64,000 nt of DNA from Paenibacillus psychroresistens (GTDB taxonomy: Bacteria; Bacillota; Bacilli; Paenibacillales; NBRC-103111): the NCBI RefSeq assembly GCF_009728935.1, contig NZ_CP034235.1, positions 5,338,501 to 5,402,500 of the forward strand, given 5' to 3'. The position numbers and the translations under genes were made by a program. Positions 18,270 to 26,357 of the stretch are shown here, piece after piece. Under the pieces are notes generated by a model, which had not been told where the DNA came from, searched no databases, and saw nothing but the letters and a program-made list of their open reading frames with translations. Within the stretch, counting starts at the first letter, position 1. Each line of letters begins with the position of its first letter.

Positions 18270-19367
18270 ATGCTTACTAAATCTTATCAAAAAATAGTCG
18301 GGATTATGATAAGCCCATCTCAAATCGGCCCACCTTTTACAGGCCAATCCCTTTTTGCCCACCTTTGTGAGCTTGGGACTAAATGGGGCATTCTCGTTTT
18401 CGTATTCTCCCCAACCCACGTGGATGATAAAACAGCGACAGTTCAAGGGTATAAATATCAGGCTTCTGGTTGGATTAAAGCGTCCTTCCCCCTGCCAGAT
18501 CTCATTTATGACCGGGCCTTTTTTACCAGCTATCCTCATTATTTACGGCATCAATCAGCAGTCAGTGCCTTACAGCGACTTAAAAAAACCCCTTATCTGG
18601 GTCGTGTCCTTCAGGGAAAATGGGGAGTGCATAAGGTACTGCTTAAGCACCCGAAGTTAACACCACATATTCCGCTGACAAAACTATTTAGGCAGCCTTC
18701 GCTTCTTTTCCGATGGCTTAAGGAATATTCTTCCGTCGTATTAAAACCGGAGGCTGGTTCACAAGGAAGAGGTGTCTTGATTATTACTAAATCTGATACT
18801 GCTTCATACAGCTTGCGTGGGAGAAGCATGCAGAATCGACCTATTGCTAAATCTTTTACGAATTCATTTGCTTTGCTGCAATGGCTGCTTGCCTTTATTG
18901 GATCAAGAAGTTATCTGATTCAGCAGTATTTATCACTTCAAACAGATGATGGAAATGCATTCGATATTCGCGTTTTGATGCAAAAGGGTAGAGACGGCCA
19001 GTGGGCACAGACGGGTATGGCTGCTCGAGTGGGCCAGCCAACAAGCATTACCTCCAATCTACATGGCGGTGGCAAAGGTGCTCAGGTGCTACCCTTGCTA
19101 GTCAAGCAATTTGATTCTGTTCGTGCTAACCAAATCATCGATACCATCAATCAACTATCGTCATTAATCCCCACTCATCTCGAGCACCATTTTGGCCGAC
19201 TGGCTGAGCTTGGATTGGATATAGGTATTGATCAATCTGGGTCAATCTGGGTTATTGAAGTTAATTCTAAGCCCGGCAGAGCGGCTGCTCGATGGTTTAC
19301 TCAACCCGCTGCTAGATATGAAGCCATGAGCAACCCACTGCAATACGCACGTTTTTTACTGCAATAA
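18270..19367 (+). CDS. yheC: YheC-like spore-coat-associated ATP-grasp protein (array gene 2)
   Basis: The 365-residue protein lacks most of the N-terminal beta region of its upstream neighbour, so it resembles YheC in size. It keeps the PDLIYDR motif shared by the array, the ATP-grasp glycine loop GSQGRGV near residue 161 and the metal-binding EVNSKP near 329. A GAGGTGA site precedes the ATG, 19 bases after the previous stop. It is expected to use ATP to join a carboxylate to an amine or similar nucleophile; the substrate is unknown. Confidence 0.88.
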   Translation: MLTKSYQKIVGIMISPSQIGPPFTGQSLFAHLCELGTKWGILVFVFSPTHVDDKTATVQGYKYQASGWIKASFPLPDLIYDRAFFTSYPHYLRHQSAVSALQRLKKTPYLGRVLQGKWGVHKVLLKHPKLTPHIPLTKLFRQPSLLFRWLKEYSSVVLKPEAGSQGRGVLIITKSDTASYSLRGRSMQNRPIAKSFTNSFALLQWLLAFIGSRSYLIQQYLSLQTDDGNAFDIRVLMQKGRDGQWAQTGMAARVGQPTSITSNLHGGGKGAQVLPLLVKQFDSVRANQIIDTINQLSSLIPTHLEHHFGRLAELGLDIGIDQSGSIWVIEVNSKPGRAAARWFTQPAARYEAMSNPLQYARFLLQ

Positions 19368-19403
19368 CTGTTAATTTAGGAACAATCTTGGGAGGGTAGC
19401 CTG

Positions 19404-20777
19404 ATGAGTTTGACCACCTGCTCCATCATCATTACGCAACAATCAGAAAAAGTGATTACAATCAGTCGCTCCTTAAGCAAAGCCTTGCAAATTAATACGG
19501 CTCGCCCCATCATTCTAAAGCTTGGCAATAAATCAGTAAGTGCACATGTGAAGCTTTGGAATCGAGAAGGCCATGTAATGTCCATCCCGCATGTACTCTC
19601 ATCCTCGATCTATTTACCTGCCTCAGGTAAATGTATGGTCAAAAGCAGCAATGGGCGCGAGATCCAGCTTGGACCTTTAATCGGAGTATTAGCTGGACCT
19701 GCTAGTAATTCGGCTGTATTGCCTTTTGGCGGACGCACAGGGTTTATCCGCGAATTCATGCAGGCTGGTGCGAATAAAGCCTATTACTTTGCTTTTGCCG
19801 CCAATCATGTCGACTGGAATCGTGAAGTGGTGACTGGATACTTCCTAGATGCAAACGGGAAATGGATCCGCAGGACGGTTCCGTTGCCTGATGTTGTCTA
19901 TAATCGTTTGCCAAGCCGCAGAGCAGAAAACTCTGCAGCCATGTCTGCTTTCAAAACAAAGTTTGTCAATCGGAAAATCCCGCTGTTCAACTGGAGCTTT
20001 TTTGATAAATATGACATCTATCGTTTACTGGATGGTGAACAGGAAGCTTCCAAGCATGTACCTGAATCGATCAATAATCCCAAAGCAGATGAAATTCGCC
20101 GCATGATGGAGAAACACCGTTTCGTTTACTTGAAGCCTGATGCAGGCAGCTTGGGAATCGGAATATATCGCCTTACCTATACACCTAATCGTGGATATTT
20201 CGCTCGCTTTCGTCGGAATGGCATTAATGTGCTTATCCGCTTTCCGCGTTTTGACGGGTTGTTCAAAATGCTGCAACGGCACAATCTCAAGCTGCAATAT
20301 TATGTCTTACAGCAAGGTGTGCGTCTAATCGAGCTCGAGAATTGCCCCATTGATTTCCGCTTCCACCTTACCAAGAATGGCAGCAATCAATGGGTGGCTT
20401 CTGGAATTGGTGCTAAGAAAGCCGGAAAAGGCAGCGTAACTACACACGTACGGTCTGGTGGAATGCTGATGATGCCTGAGCAAGTGCTGAAAAGTGTCTT
20501 TGGCAGCAGAGGTGATCAAGTGCTGGAGAATGCCAAGAATGTAGCTATTCGGCTTGCAGAAGCCATTGAACGAAATTACCCGCATACCTTAGGTGAGCTT
20601 GGCTTTGATTTAGGAATTGATCAAAACGAGCGCGTATGGATGTTCGAAGCCAATGCTAAACCAGGCCGATCTATCTTCAAGCTCCCTTCCCTAAAAGCTC
20701 AAGGAAGAACGTCTCTGGTCAATCTGTTTGAACATTGCCAGTATTTAAGCCGTTTTCGTCCGAGGAGGGAGGGCTAA
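19404..20777 (+). CDS. yheD: YheD-like spore-coat-associated ATP-grasp protein (array gene 3)
   Basis: The 457-residue protein repeats the long form of array gene 1: N-terminal beta region, the PDVVYNRLPSRRAEN motif, glycine loop GSLGIGI near residue 247 and EANAKP near 415. The Val of the usual EVN is Ala, as in array gene 4. A GGGAGGG site precedes the ATG. Its TAA is followed directly by the TTG of the next gene. It and gene 1 are only moderately similar by eye, so the duplication is old. Confidence 0.88.
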   Translation: MSLTTCSIIITQQSEKVITISRSLSKALQINTARPIILKLGNKSVSAHVKLWNREGHVMSIPHVLSSSIYLPASGKCMVKSSNGREIQLGPLIGVLAGPASNSAVLPFGGRTGFIREFMQAGANKAYYFAFAANHVDWNREVVTGYFLDANGKWIRRTVPLPDVVYNRLPSRRAENSAAMSAFKTKFVNRKIPLFNWSFFDKYDIYRLLDGEQEASKHVPESINNPKADEIRRMMEKHRFVYLKPDAGSLGIGIYRLTYTPNRGYFARFRRNGINVLIRFPRFDGLFKMLQRHNLKLQYYVLQQGVRLIELENCPIDFRFHLTKNGSNQWVASGIGAKKAGKGSVTTHVRSGGMLMMPEQVLKSVFGSRGDQVLENAKNVAIRLAEAIERNYPHTLGELGFDLGIDQNERVWMFEANAKPGRSIFKLPSLKAQGRTSLVNLFEHCQYLSRFRPRREG

Positions 20778-21896
20778 TTGGATTCCAACTACCGTAATGG
20801 TGCTAAACCAACTTCCATTGCCATCTTAACCATGCATGACGAACATCGCCCGTTTCGCGGCAACCTCTTTAATTTTATAGATTTAATTCGTACAGGTAAG
20901 GAGCTGGGCGCTAGGGTTTGTGTTGTTACGGCTAGAGATATAAAGATCGGCAAACCCAAAATTAAAAGCTTTATTTATAATGCCGACACCAAAAGCTGGG
21001 TACAGAAAATGACACCCCTTCCATCCATTATTTACAATCGCATTCCATCAAGAATGGATGAGCTGCAGCCTGATGTGCAGCAAACGATACAAGCCTGCAT
21101 GAAGCATGCCAAAATCCGCTTGTTTAATCCCAGTTTCTTTAACAAGTGGACTCTGTTCGAATGGTTGAGCAAGGCAAAGGAAACGAAGAAATATATCCCA
21201 GCCACACGCATGCTTTCTCAAGTCGATGAATTGGAAGCCATGCTTAACCGTTATGGTCTTGTCTATTTAAAACCTGCTCGCGGCAAAGCCGGTCGAGGCA
21301 TTATGAAAATTGAACTTACTCATTCTGATCTGCCTTACCGCCTGCACATTCAGTTTAAACAAACTAGCCGAATTTCGGCATACCGCACCATCACAGAGCT
21401 TGGTACCAAGCTTAATCAACGCATAGGCTCTGAAGAATATATCGTTCAACAAGGCATTCAGCTGGCTAAATACAACAATCGAGCGTTCGATTTACGTGTT
21501 CTCGTTCAAAAGAATGCTAAAGGGTTGTGGAGTATAACTGGGGTTGGAGCAAGAATTGCCGGCGACTTCAGCATTACCACCCACGTTCCGCGTGGCGGGT
21601 CCATTGATGAACCCCAAAAGCTGCTGAATATTACATTTGGCCGTGCAATGGGGAAACGAATCATGTATCGTGTGAAGCTGTCCGCTTATGCTATCGCTAA
21701 ACAAATCGAGAAGGCAGCTAAGCATACCATGGGTGAGATGTCGCTTGACTTAGGCGTCGATACAACCGGACAAATCTGGTTTTTCGAAGCTAATTCACGG
21801 CCAATGAAATTCGATGAGCCTGAGATTCGCAAAAAATCTTTAGAACGCATCATTCAATTTAGTGAATATCTGACTCACACCCGAAAGAAAAAGTAG
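20778..21896 (+). CDS. yheC: YheC-like spore-coat-associated ATP-grasp protein (array gene 4)
   Basis: The 372-residue short-form member starts with a TTG immediately after the previous stop, with GGAGGG ending 4 bases upstream. It has PSIIYNRIPSRMDELQ, glycine loop GKAGRGI near residue 168 (Lys replaces the usual Ser or Thr after the first Gly) and EANSRP near 336. Predicted ATP-dependent ligase of unknown substrate, presumably made during sporulation. Confidence 0.86.
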   Translation: MDSNYRNGAKPTSIAILTMHDEHRPFRGNLFNFIDLIRTGKELGARVCVVTARDIKIGKPKIKSFIYNADTKSWVQKMTPLPSIIYNRIPSRMDELQPDVQQTIQACMKHAKIRLFNPSFFNKWTLFEWLSKAKETKKYIPATRMLSQVDELEAMLNRYGLVYLKPARGKAGRGIMKIELTHSDLPYRLHIQFKQTSRISAYRTITELGTKLNQRIGSEEYIVQQGIQLAKYNNRAFDLRVLVQKNAKGLWSITGVGARIAGDFSITTHVPRGGSIDEPQKLLNITFGRAMGKRIMYRVKLSAYAIAKQIEKAAKHTMGEMSLDLGVDTTGQIWFFEANSRPMKFDEPEIRKKSLERIIQFSEYLTHTRKKK

Positions 21897-21905
21897 GTGA
21901 ATAGT

Positions 21906-23003
21906 TTGCCTCAACCAACCCTTGGCATTATGGCGCTATATCTGAATGGTAAAAGGCTCGAGGAAATCGATTATTTTCGCAAGCTAACAATACAAGGGAA
22001 AAAACTCGAGCTAAATGTAATTGTGTTTACACCAGAAGACCTTCATCCCACTAAAAAAGCTATTGCTGCCCTGCAATATGATCCGCTTAATAAAAAGTGG
22101 ACCAGAAGCTGGAAGCCTATTCCTAATTTGATTTATGATCGCTGCCGCTACCAAAAAAACTATCGTTTCCCATTATTACGCAAGTTTCGCGCCAGTTACC
22201 CACAGCTAACTTATTTAAATCGCCCCATTGCACATAAGTGGAACGTATATCAATCGTTATATAAAGATCGCAGTATTCGAGCTTATCTTCCAGAAACTAT
22301 TCAGTATCACAAAGCTAGCGACCTATCCCCTTTTCTGCAAAAATATCCGCTTGTTTATCTGAAGCCCAGTGATGGTACCGGAGGCAGAGGGATCCTCTGC
22401 ATTCGCCGTCTGGGCAATCAGCTTTTTCTGATTCAAGGCAGAGACCTTTCACGTCGAATTATTCCACCACGAAAAATGCGCGCAGATCAGATTGCTGCAA
22501 GCTTTCAAAGCTGGGGTTTTAAAGATCATTATTTGATTCAGCAAGGGATTTCGCTAGCCCTGCCTGATGGTCGTGTACATGATTATCGTTTATTAATCCA
22601 GAAGAATGGCAAAGGTGACTGGGAAGTAACAGGGTGTGCTGGACGAATAGGTCCTCTACGTAGTGTTACCTCGAACTTACATGGCGGTGGGAAAGCGATG
22701 TCAATGCTCAAGCTGCTGCAAAGTCGCTTTAATTCAGCCGAGAAAGTAACTGAAATCAGCAAATCAATGGAGCAGCTAAGTCACTTGGTTGCGGTGCATT
22801 TAGAGAAACATTATGGTCGTTTATGTGAGCTTGCGCTTGATATTGCCGTATCACCTACGGGTCAGGTTTGGTTATTGGAGGTAAATCCTAAACCAGCGCG
22901 TGAGGTGTTTGCACGGATTAAGGAAATCGATACTTACGAGTCAGCGATTCGTCGCCCATTGGAATATGCCTTATATCTAAACGAAAAGAACCATTCTGAA
23001 TGA
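21906..23003 (+). CDS. yheC: YheC-like spore-coat-associated ATP-grasp protein (array gene 5)
   Basis: The 365-residue protein closes the array. It has PNLIYDRCRYQKN, glycine loop GTGGRGI near residue 156, and EVNPKP near 324. A GTG at 21897 directly follows the previous stop, but AGGTGA overlaps it and fits the TTG at 21906 (5-base gap) better. The NLHGGGKA segment is shared with array gene 2, suggesting these two are closest relatives. A strong bidirectional terminator at 23015-23057 ends the unit. Confidence 0.86.
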   Translation: MPQPTLGIMALYLNGKRLEEIDYFRKLTIQGKKLELNVIVFTPEDLHPTKKAIAALQYDPLNKKWTRSWKPIPNLIYDRCRYQKNYRFPLLRKFRASYPQLTYLNRPIAHKWNVYQSLYKDRSIRAYLPETIQYHKASDLSPFLQKYPLVYLKPSDGTGGRGILCIRRLGNQLFLIQGRDLSRRIIPPRKMRADQIAASFQSWGFKDHYLIQQGISLALPDGRVHDYRLLIQKNGKGDWEVTGCAGRIGPLRSVTSNLHGGGKAMSMLKLLQSRFNSAEKVTEISKSMEQLSHLVAVHLEKHYGRLCELALDIAVSPTGQVWLLEVNPKPAREVFARIKEIDTYESAIRRPLEYALYLNEKNHSE

Positions 23004-23014
23004 AGATGGCACAA

Positions 23015-23057
23015 AATAAGCCTTCTCTTAAGTAGCTAACTTGAGAAAAGGCTTATT
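23015..23057. terminator. Bidirectional terminator between the yhe array and the next gene
   Basis: AATAAGCC pairs with GGCTTATT, with an inner stem TCTTAAGT / ACTTGAGA and a five-base loop. Runs rich in A before and T after let it serve both the yhe array and the convergent gene at 23071. Confidence 0.85.
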
Positions 23058-23070
23058 ATTATTTAATTTG

Positions 23071-23748
23071 TTATTTTATCTCATTTAGTGACTTGTTTAA
23101 TTTATCCAGTTGCTTTAAGAAATCTGCATAAATAGCTTTGAGTCTGGTTATCTCTGTTTTAGTTGACTGAATTTTAGCCGCTTGATTAACATCACTTTGA
23201 ATGCTTTTTAATAAGGTTTCATTTTTCTTAATTTCTCCCAAAACGACATCAATTTGTGCATTCATTCCAATAATATTCACTTTTATTTTATCTATACGCT
23301 CAGCGTTGCTAACGGGTGCAGGAGTTGTTGTAGGTGTAGTTGTAGGAGCTGGTGATTGTGATGGTGTAGGAATAGGTGTATTTAATGGTGAGGGTGTATT
23401 AGAAGGTATAGGTGTATTTAATGGTGAGGGTGTATTAGAAGGTATAGGTGTTGCAACAGCTACCTCATTAGGGTTCTTAATGACCATATCATTTTTTTTT
23501 GTTAATATCACCATTAAATCCGCATTAAAGCTAACATCATAACCAAATAAAGCAGCCGCAGATCTGACCGGTAAATAGCTTGTACTATCAATAACCAACA
23601 CATCTTTATCCGCACGTACGTTGTTAATTAGCAACGGAAAACTGCCTTCCACTTTCTTGCCAATCAATGAAATTATATCATCTGCATAAGCAGTAAACCC
23701 CAGGGACAATCCGATCCCAATTAACATACCTAGTACAATTTTTTTCAT
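23071..23748 (-). CDS. Secreted protein with copper-amine-oxidase-N-like domain, Pro/Thr stalk and coiled coil
   Basis: The 225-residue protein has a signal peptide (MKKIVLGMLIGIGLSLGFTAYA), a domain resembling the copper amine oxidase N-terminal-like domain (SYLPVRSAAALFGYDV) common in Paenibacillus surface proteins, a Pro/Thr/Ser-rich stalk (about residues 100-145) and a C-terminal coiled coil. The stalk contains two exact copies of a 36-base repeat. The longest frame extends to 23841, but MKK at 23748 follows GGAAGGG and begins the signal peptide. Probably a cell-envelope protein; function unknown. Confidence 0.8.
   Translation of the reverse strand: MKKIVLGMLIGIGLSLGFTAYADDIISLIGKKVEGSFPLLINNVRADKDVLVIDSTSYLPVRSAAALFGYDVSFNADLMVILTKKNDMVIKNPNEVAVATPIPSNTPSPLNTPIPSNTPSPLNTPIPTPSQSPAPTTTPTTTPAPVSNAERIDKIKVNIIGMNAQIDVVLGEIKKNETLLKSIQSDVNQAAKIQSTKTEITRLKAIYADFLKQLDKLNKSLNEIK
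23372..23451. repeat. In-frame 36-bp tandem repeat in the stalk-coding region
   Basis: Two identical 36-base units (23372-23407 and 23408-23443) plus eight bases of a third encode two copies of TPIPSNTPSPLN. The perfect identity points to a recent slippage or unequal exchange; the length is a multiple of three, so the frame is kept. Confidence 0.93.
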
Positions 23749-23841
23749 ATATCCCCATTCCCTTCCGCAAAATACTAGGTACATTATACGACATATTTTG
23801 CGTGAGGAGAATGGGGGTATACCAATCTGGGTCGATACCAC

Positions 23842-23870
23842 TTGGAAGATACATAAGCAGATGCTATAAT
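23842..23870 (+). promoter_or_regulatory. SigmaA-type promoter
   Basis: TTGGAA and a perfect TATAAT are separated by 17 bases, about 48 bases upstream of the start codon at 23918. Confidence 0.65.
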
Positions 23871-23917
23871 AGGCAAGTTAACAAGGCTAGACCAACATAC
23901 AAAAAGGGGAACTCTCG

Positions 23918-24331
23918 ATGAAACAAAAATTAGGAATTGTAATTGCCATACTTGCTATGGGTGCTGTGCTTGCTCTATCGTTGATCCATGATTCAAAAGC
24001 CAATGCCGCCCATTCACCGGAACAAGCCATTAAAAAGACCATTCTTGCCTACTTAAATGCCCTTAATTCAGGTGATATTGATAGCCTAGTTCAGTATTCA
24101 GATGATCTCCGTTTTCCTGATAAATCGGTGCAGAAAGATACATACACACAAAATAAATTCCAACAATCGATAACTGACATCACTATTAAGACATTAGAAC
24201 CCCAAACTGCTACAAGCTATATGGTTATTTTCTCAGCAAAAATAGACGGAGACCCAAGGGATAATCTTCCAATTCCAGTAGTGTATAAATATGGGAAATG
24301 GCTAGTAGTAATGGGTCAACAACAGCAGTAG
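23918..24331 (+). CDS. Secreted protein with NTF2/SnoaL-like fold, unknown function
   Basis: The 137-residue protein has a signal peptide or anchor (residues 5-24, ending near ANAA). The mature part begins SPEQAIKKTILAYLNALNSGDIDSLVQY, a pattern of the NTF2-like cone fold, and ends with VVYKYGKWLVVMG. Such domains bind small ligands or act as adaptors; no catalytic residue can be assigned. Good ribosome site AAAAGGGG and a near-consensus promoter upstream. Confidence 0.72.
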   Translation: MKQKLGIVIAILAMGAVLALSLIHDSKANAAHSPEQAIKKTILAYLNALNSGDIDSLVQYSDDLRFPDKSVQKDTYTQNKFQQSITDITIKTLEPQTATSYMVIFSAKIDGDPRDNLPIPVVYKYGKWLVVMGQQQQ

Positions 24332-24348
24332 CAATAACGGAACCCTCG

Positions 24349-24918
24349 TTAAAATACCTTCTGAGCCGTCTGATCTGCTTTTAGAATCTCAACGGCTTCA
24401 CGGAAACGCAAGGAATGAATGATTTCCCGCTCACGCAGGAATTTCAAGCTGTCTTGAAGATCAACATCGTCCGTCATATCAATTAACCATTGATAGGTTG
24501 CGCGGGCTTTTTCTTCTGCCGCAATATCCTCGTAGAGATCTGCGATTGGATCTCCCTTGGCCTGAATATAGGCAGCGGTAAAGGGAACACCCGACGCGTT
24601 ATTATAGAAAAGCGCTCGATCATGGGCCACATAATGATCCCCTAAGCCAGCCGCCTTTAATTGCTCCACTGTAGCATCCTTCGTCAGCTTGAAAATCATT
24701 GTCGCGATCATTTCGAGATGAGAAAATTCCTCCGTAGAAATATCTGTTAGCAAGCCAATAATTTTATCAGGTATCGTATATCTTTGATTCATGTAGCGTA
24801 AAGCTGCTGCCAACTCACCGTCTGCCCCCCCATATTGCTCCGCTAAATATTTAGCCATCATAGGATCACATTTACTGACTCTTACCGGGTATTGCAGTTT
24901 CTTTTCATAAATCCACAT
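24349..24918 (-). CDS. cotJC: Spore coat protein CotJC (manganese-catalase family)
   Basis: The 189-residue protein is a ferritin-like, manganese-catalase-family protein. The motif STEEFSHLEMIATMI supplies Glu and His ligands of the dimanganese site, and a second pair lies in EDIAAEEKARATYQWL and EREIIHSLRFREA. In Bacillus cotJC is in the SigmaE-controlled cotJ operon, and the proteins are deposited in the spore coat. Length is normal. It is the last gene of the operon. Confidence 0.95.
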   Translation of the reverse strand: MWIYEKKLQYPVRVSKCDPMMAKYLAEQYGGADGELAAALRYMNQRYTIPDKIIGLLTDISTEEFSHLEMIATMIFKLTKDATVEQLKAAGLGDHYVAHDRALFYNNASGVPFTAAYIQAKGDPIADLYEDIAAEEKARATYQWLIDMTDDVDLQDSLKFLREREIIHSLRFREAVEILKADQTAQKVF

Positions 24919-24941
24919 TAGGGATCCTCCTTAGAGTTTTC

Positions 24942-25205
24942 TTAAACCTGCCAAGGCCAAGGTGACTGAGACCATTGCCATGGAAACCGTGAAAAACTGT
25001 GGCCAAATTGCAGCAACGGGCCAAATTTCACCTCATATGCAGCAGCGACTTGCTGTCTTTTTTGGGCAAATTGATTAAATTGCTGTAACGCCGGCATATC
25101 CGTGGGATGTGTATCTAGGTAAAGCGTTAACTCTACCAGCACAAAGTCCAGAGCTTGCAGTTCACATAATAGCTTGTAATATTCATCATTAGTGGCTTTG
25201 TCCAT
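24942..25205 (-). CDS. cotJB: Spore coat protein CotJB
   Basis: The 87-residue protein has the CotJB pattern YYKLLCELQALDFVLVELTLYLDTHPTD and ends with a Trp/Pro-rich FPWQWSQSPWPWQV tail. It lies 23 bases before cotJC and 18 after cotJA, all with strong ribosome sites. Confidence 0.93.
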   Translation of the reverse strand: MDKATNDEYYKLLCELQALDFVLVELTLYLDTHPTDMPALQQFNQFAQKRQQVAAAYEVKFGPLLQFGHSFSRFPWQWSQSPWPWQV

Positions 25206-25223
25206 ATCATTTAAGCTCCTTTA

Positions 25224-25427
25224 CTAATTTCTTCTTTCATAAGAACTGAATAAGGCAGGCCATAAAGTGCCTTTCATCAAAGCTTCCTTAGGAGTAAATT
25301 GCGGCAAACACATGGGCTGATAGTTCATATATAAATGCGGTGGTGTAACATAGCTTTTACAGCGGATAGGTGGACAAGGATCAAAAGGACCTACAAAAGT
25401 CTCATAAACCTTAGATGGACTATTCAT
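25224..25427 (-). CDS. cotJA: Spore coat-associated protein CotJA
   Basis: The 67-residue protein has the CotJA features: Pro-rich, FDPCPPIRCKSYVTPPHLYM and MCLPQFTPKEALMKGTLWPAL. It leads the cotJABC operon with AAGGAGG before the ATG. The upstream 160 bases should hold a SigmaE promoter, but I could not identify one with confidence. Confidence 0.92.
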   Translation of the reverse strand: MNSPSKVYETFVGPFDPCPPIRCKSYVTPPHLYMNYQPMCLPQFTPKEALMKGTLWPALFSSYERRN

Positions 25428-25591
25428 TATTATTTCCTCCTTAATATTCAGAATGCCAATATTCTACGCAATCGCCTAGGCTTTGATTTAACATATGACA
25501 GGTGCCTACCTTTGGTTATAGGCATTTGTACCGATTTTCTAAATTCTTATGTTAAAATAGAAAAAAAACGCAGAGGATTGAGGCGCTTTAT

Positions 25592-26047
25592 ATGGAAATA
25601 CAACGATTTAAAGCCCATCTTGTTAAACCAGATACTGTAGGCGCATGGACTTATCTTACTGTGCCATTTAAAGCGGATGAGGTTTTTGCCAGTAAGGCTC
25701 GGATTCCGGTCAAAGGTACGATCAGTGGTGTGCCTTACTTAGGCTCACTATTACCGCATGGGGATGGTCGCCATTATATGGTCGTTAACAAAGACTTGCG
25801 AGAAAGCTGCGGTGCTTCAAACGGAGATCAAGTTGAGGTTACCATGCAGTTCGATGAAGATAAGAGGACAAATGAGATACCCCTCGATCTAGAGGCTGCA
25901 CTTGCTAAGAGTGTGCAAATAAAAACCATTTTCTCCGAGCTCGCCTACTCCCATCAAAAAGAATATATTGAATGGATTATAAGCGCTAAAAAGGCAGAAA
26001 CCCGCACCGCACGGATAGAAAAAGCTTTGCTGATGATTGCTGAGTAA
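25592..26047 (+). CDS. DUF1905 / YdeI-like protein
   Basis: The 151-residue protein has an N-terminal DUF1905-type domain (FKAHLVKPDTVGAWTYLTVP, then GTISGVPYLGSLLPHGDGRHYMVV) and a C-terminal YdeI/OmpD-associated helical segment (SHQKEYIEWIISAKKAETRTARIEKAL). Proteins of this architecture are common in Bacillales; their function is not established. It is monocistronic, divergent from cotJA. Confidence 0.85.
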   Translation: MEIQRFKAHLVKPDTVGAWTYLTVPFKADEVFASKARIPVKGTISGVPYLGSLLPHGDGRHYMVVNKDLRESCGASNGDQVEVTMQFDEDKRTNEIPLDLEAALAKSVQIKTIFSELAYSHQKEYIEWIISAKKAETRTARIEKALLMIAE

Positions 26048-26079
26048 AAAAAGTTAAAGTAAATCCGAGACATTTGAGC

Positions 26080-26283
26080 GAATAACGCCACTTCATGGCG
26101 CTATAGCCTCTTCCGAGCTCCATCCCAGACGAATAACGCCACTTCATGGCGCTATCCCCTCTTCCGAGCTCGATCCCAGACGAGTAACGCCACTTCATGG
26201 CGCTATAGCCTCTTCCGAGTTCGATCTCAGACTAATAAAGCCACTTCATGGCGCTATAGTCTCTTTCGAGCCCGTTCGGCTCG
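26080..26283. repeat. Four-unit 51-bp tandem repeat array
   Basis: Units begin at 26080, 26131, 26182 and 26233, exactly 51 bases apart; the last is shorter and more diverged. Each contains ATAACGCCA and TGGCGCTAT, separated by five bases, a nearly perfect 9-bp hairpin, followed by a CTCTTCCGAGCTC-like segment. The units differ at a few positions. They lie in the convergent gap between the YdeI-like gene and the guanylate-kinase-like gene. The repeats leave an open minus-strand frame with 17-residue repeats, but no ribosome site supports it as a gene. Confidence 0.92.
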
Positions 26284-26300
26284 AGCACTCGAAGTACACA

Positions 26301-26339
26301 AAAACAGGACCTTTGCGTAAATTACGCTAGGTCCTGTTT
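26301..26339 (-). terminator. Rho-independent terminator of the guanylate-kinase-like gene
   Basis: AAACAGGACC pairs with GGTCCTGTTT, with an inner GCGTAA / TTACGC stem; five T residues follow on the minus strand. Confidence 0.87.
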
Positions 26340-26357
26340 CAATTATGCTTAAGCTGC

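Noticed and set aside
24332..24348. Terminator between the NTF2-like gene and cotJC
   Set aside because: The only pairing is an AACG / CGTT stem too short to be credible.
25986..26198. Minus-strand frame with 17-residue repeats
   Set aside because: It is only the translation of the 51-bp tandem repeat, starts in non-coding DNA and lacks a ribosome site.
26080..26283. Possible CRISPR array
   Set aside because: The units are contiguous with no unique spacers between repeats, and no cas genes are nearby.
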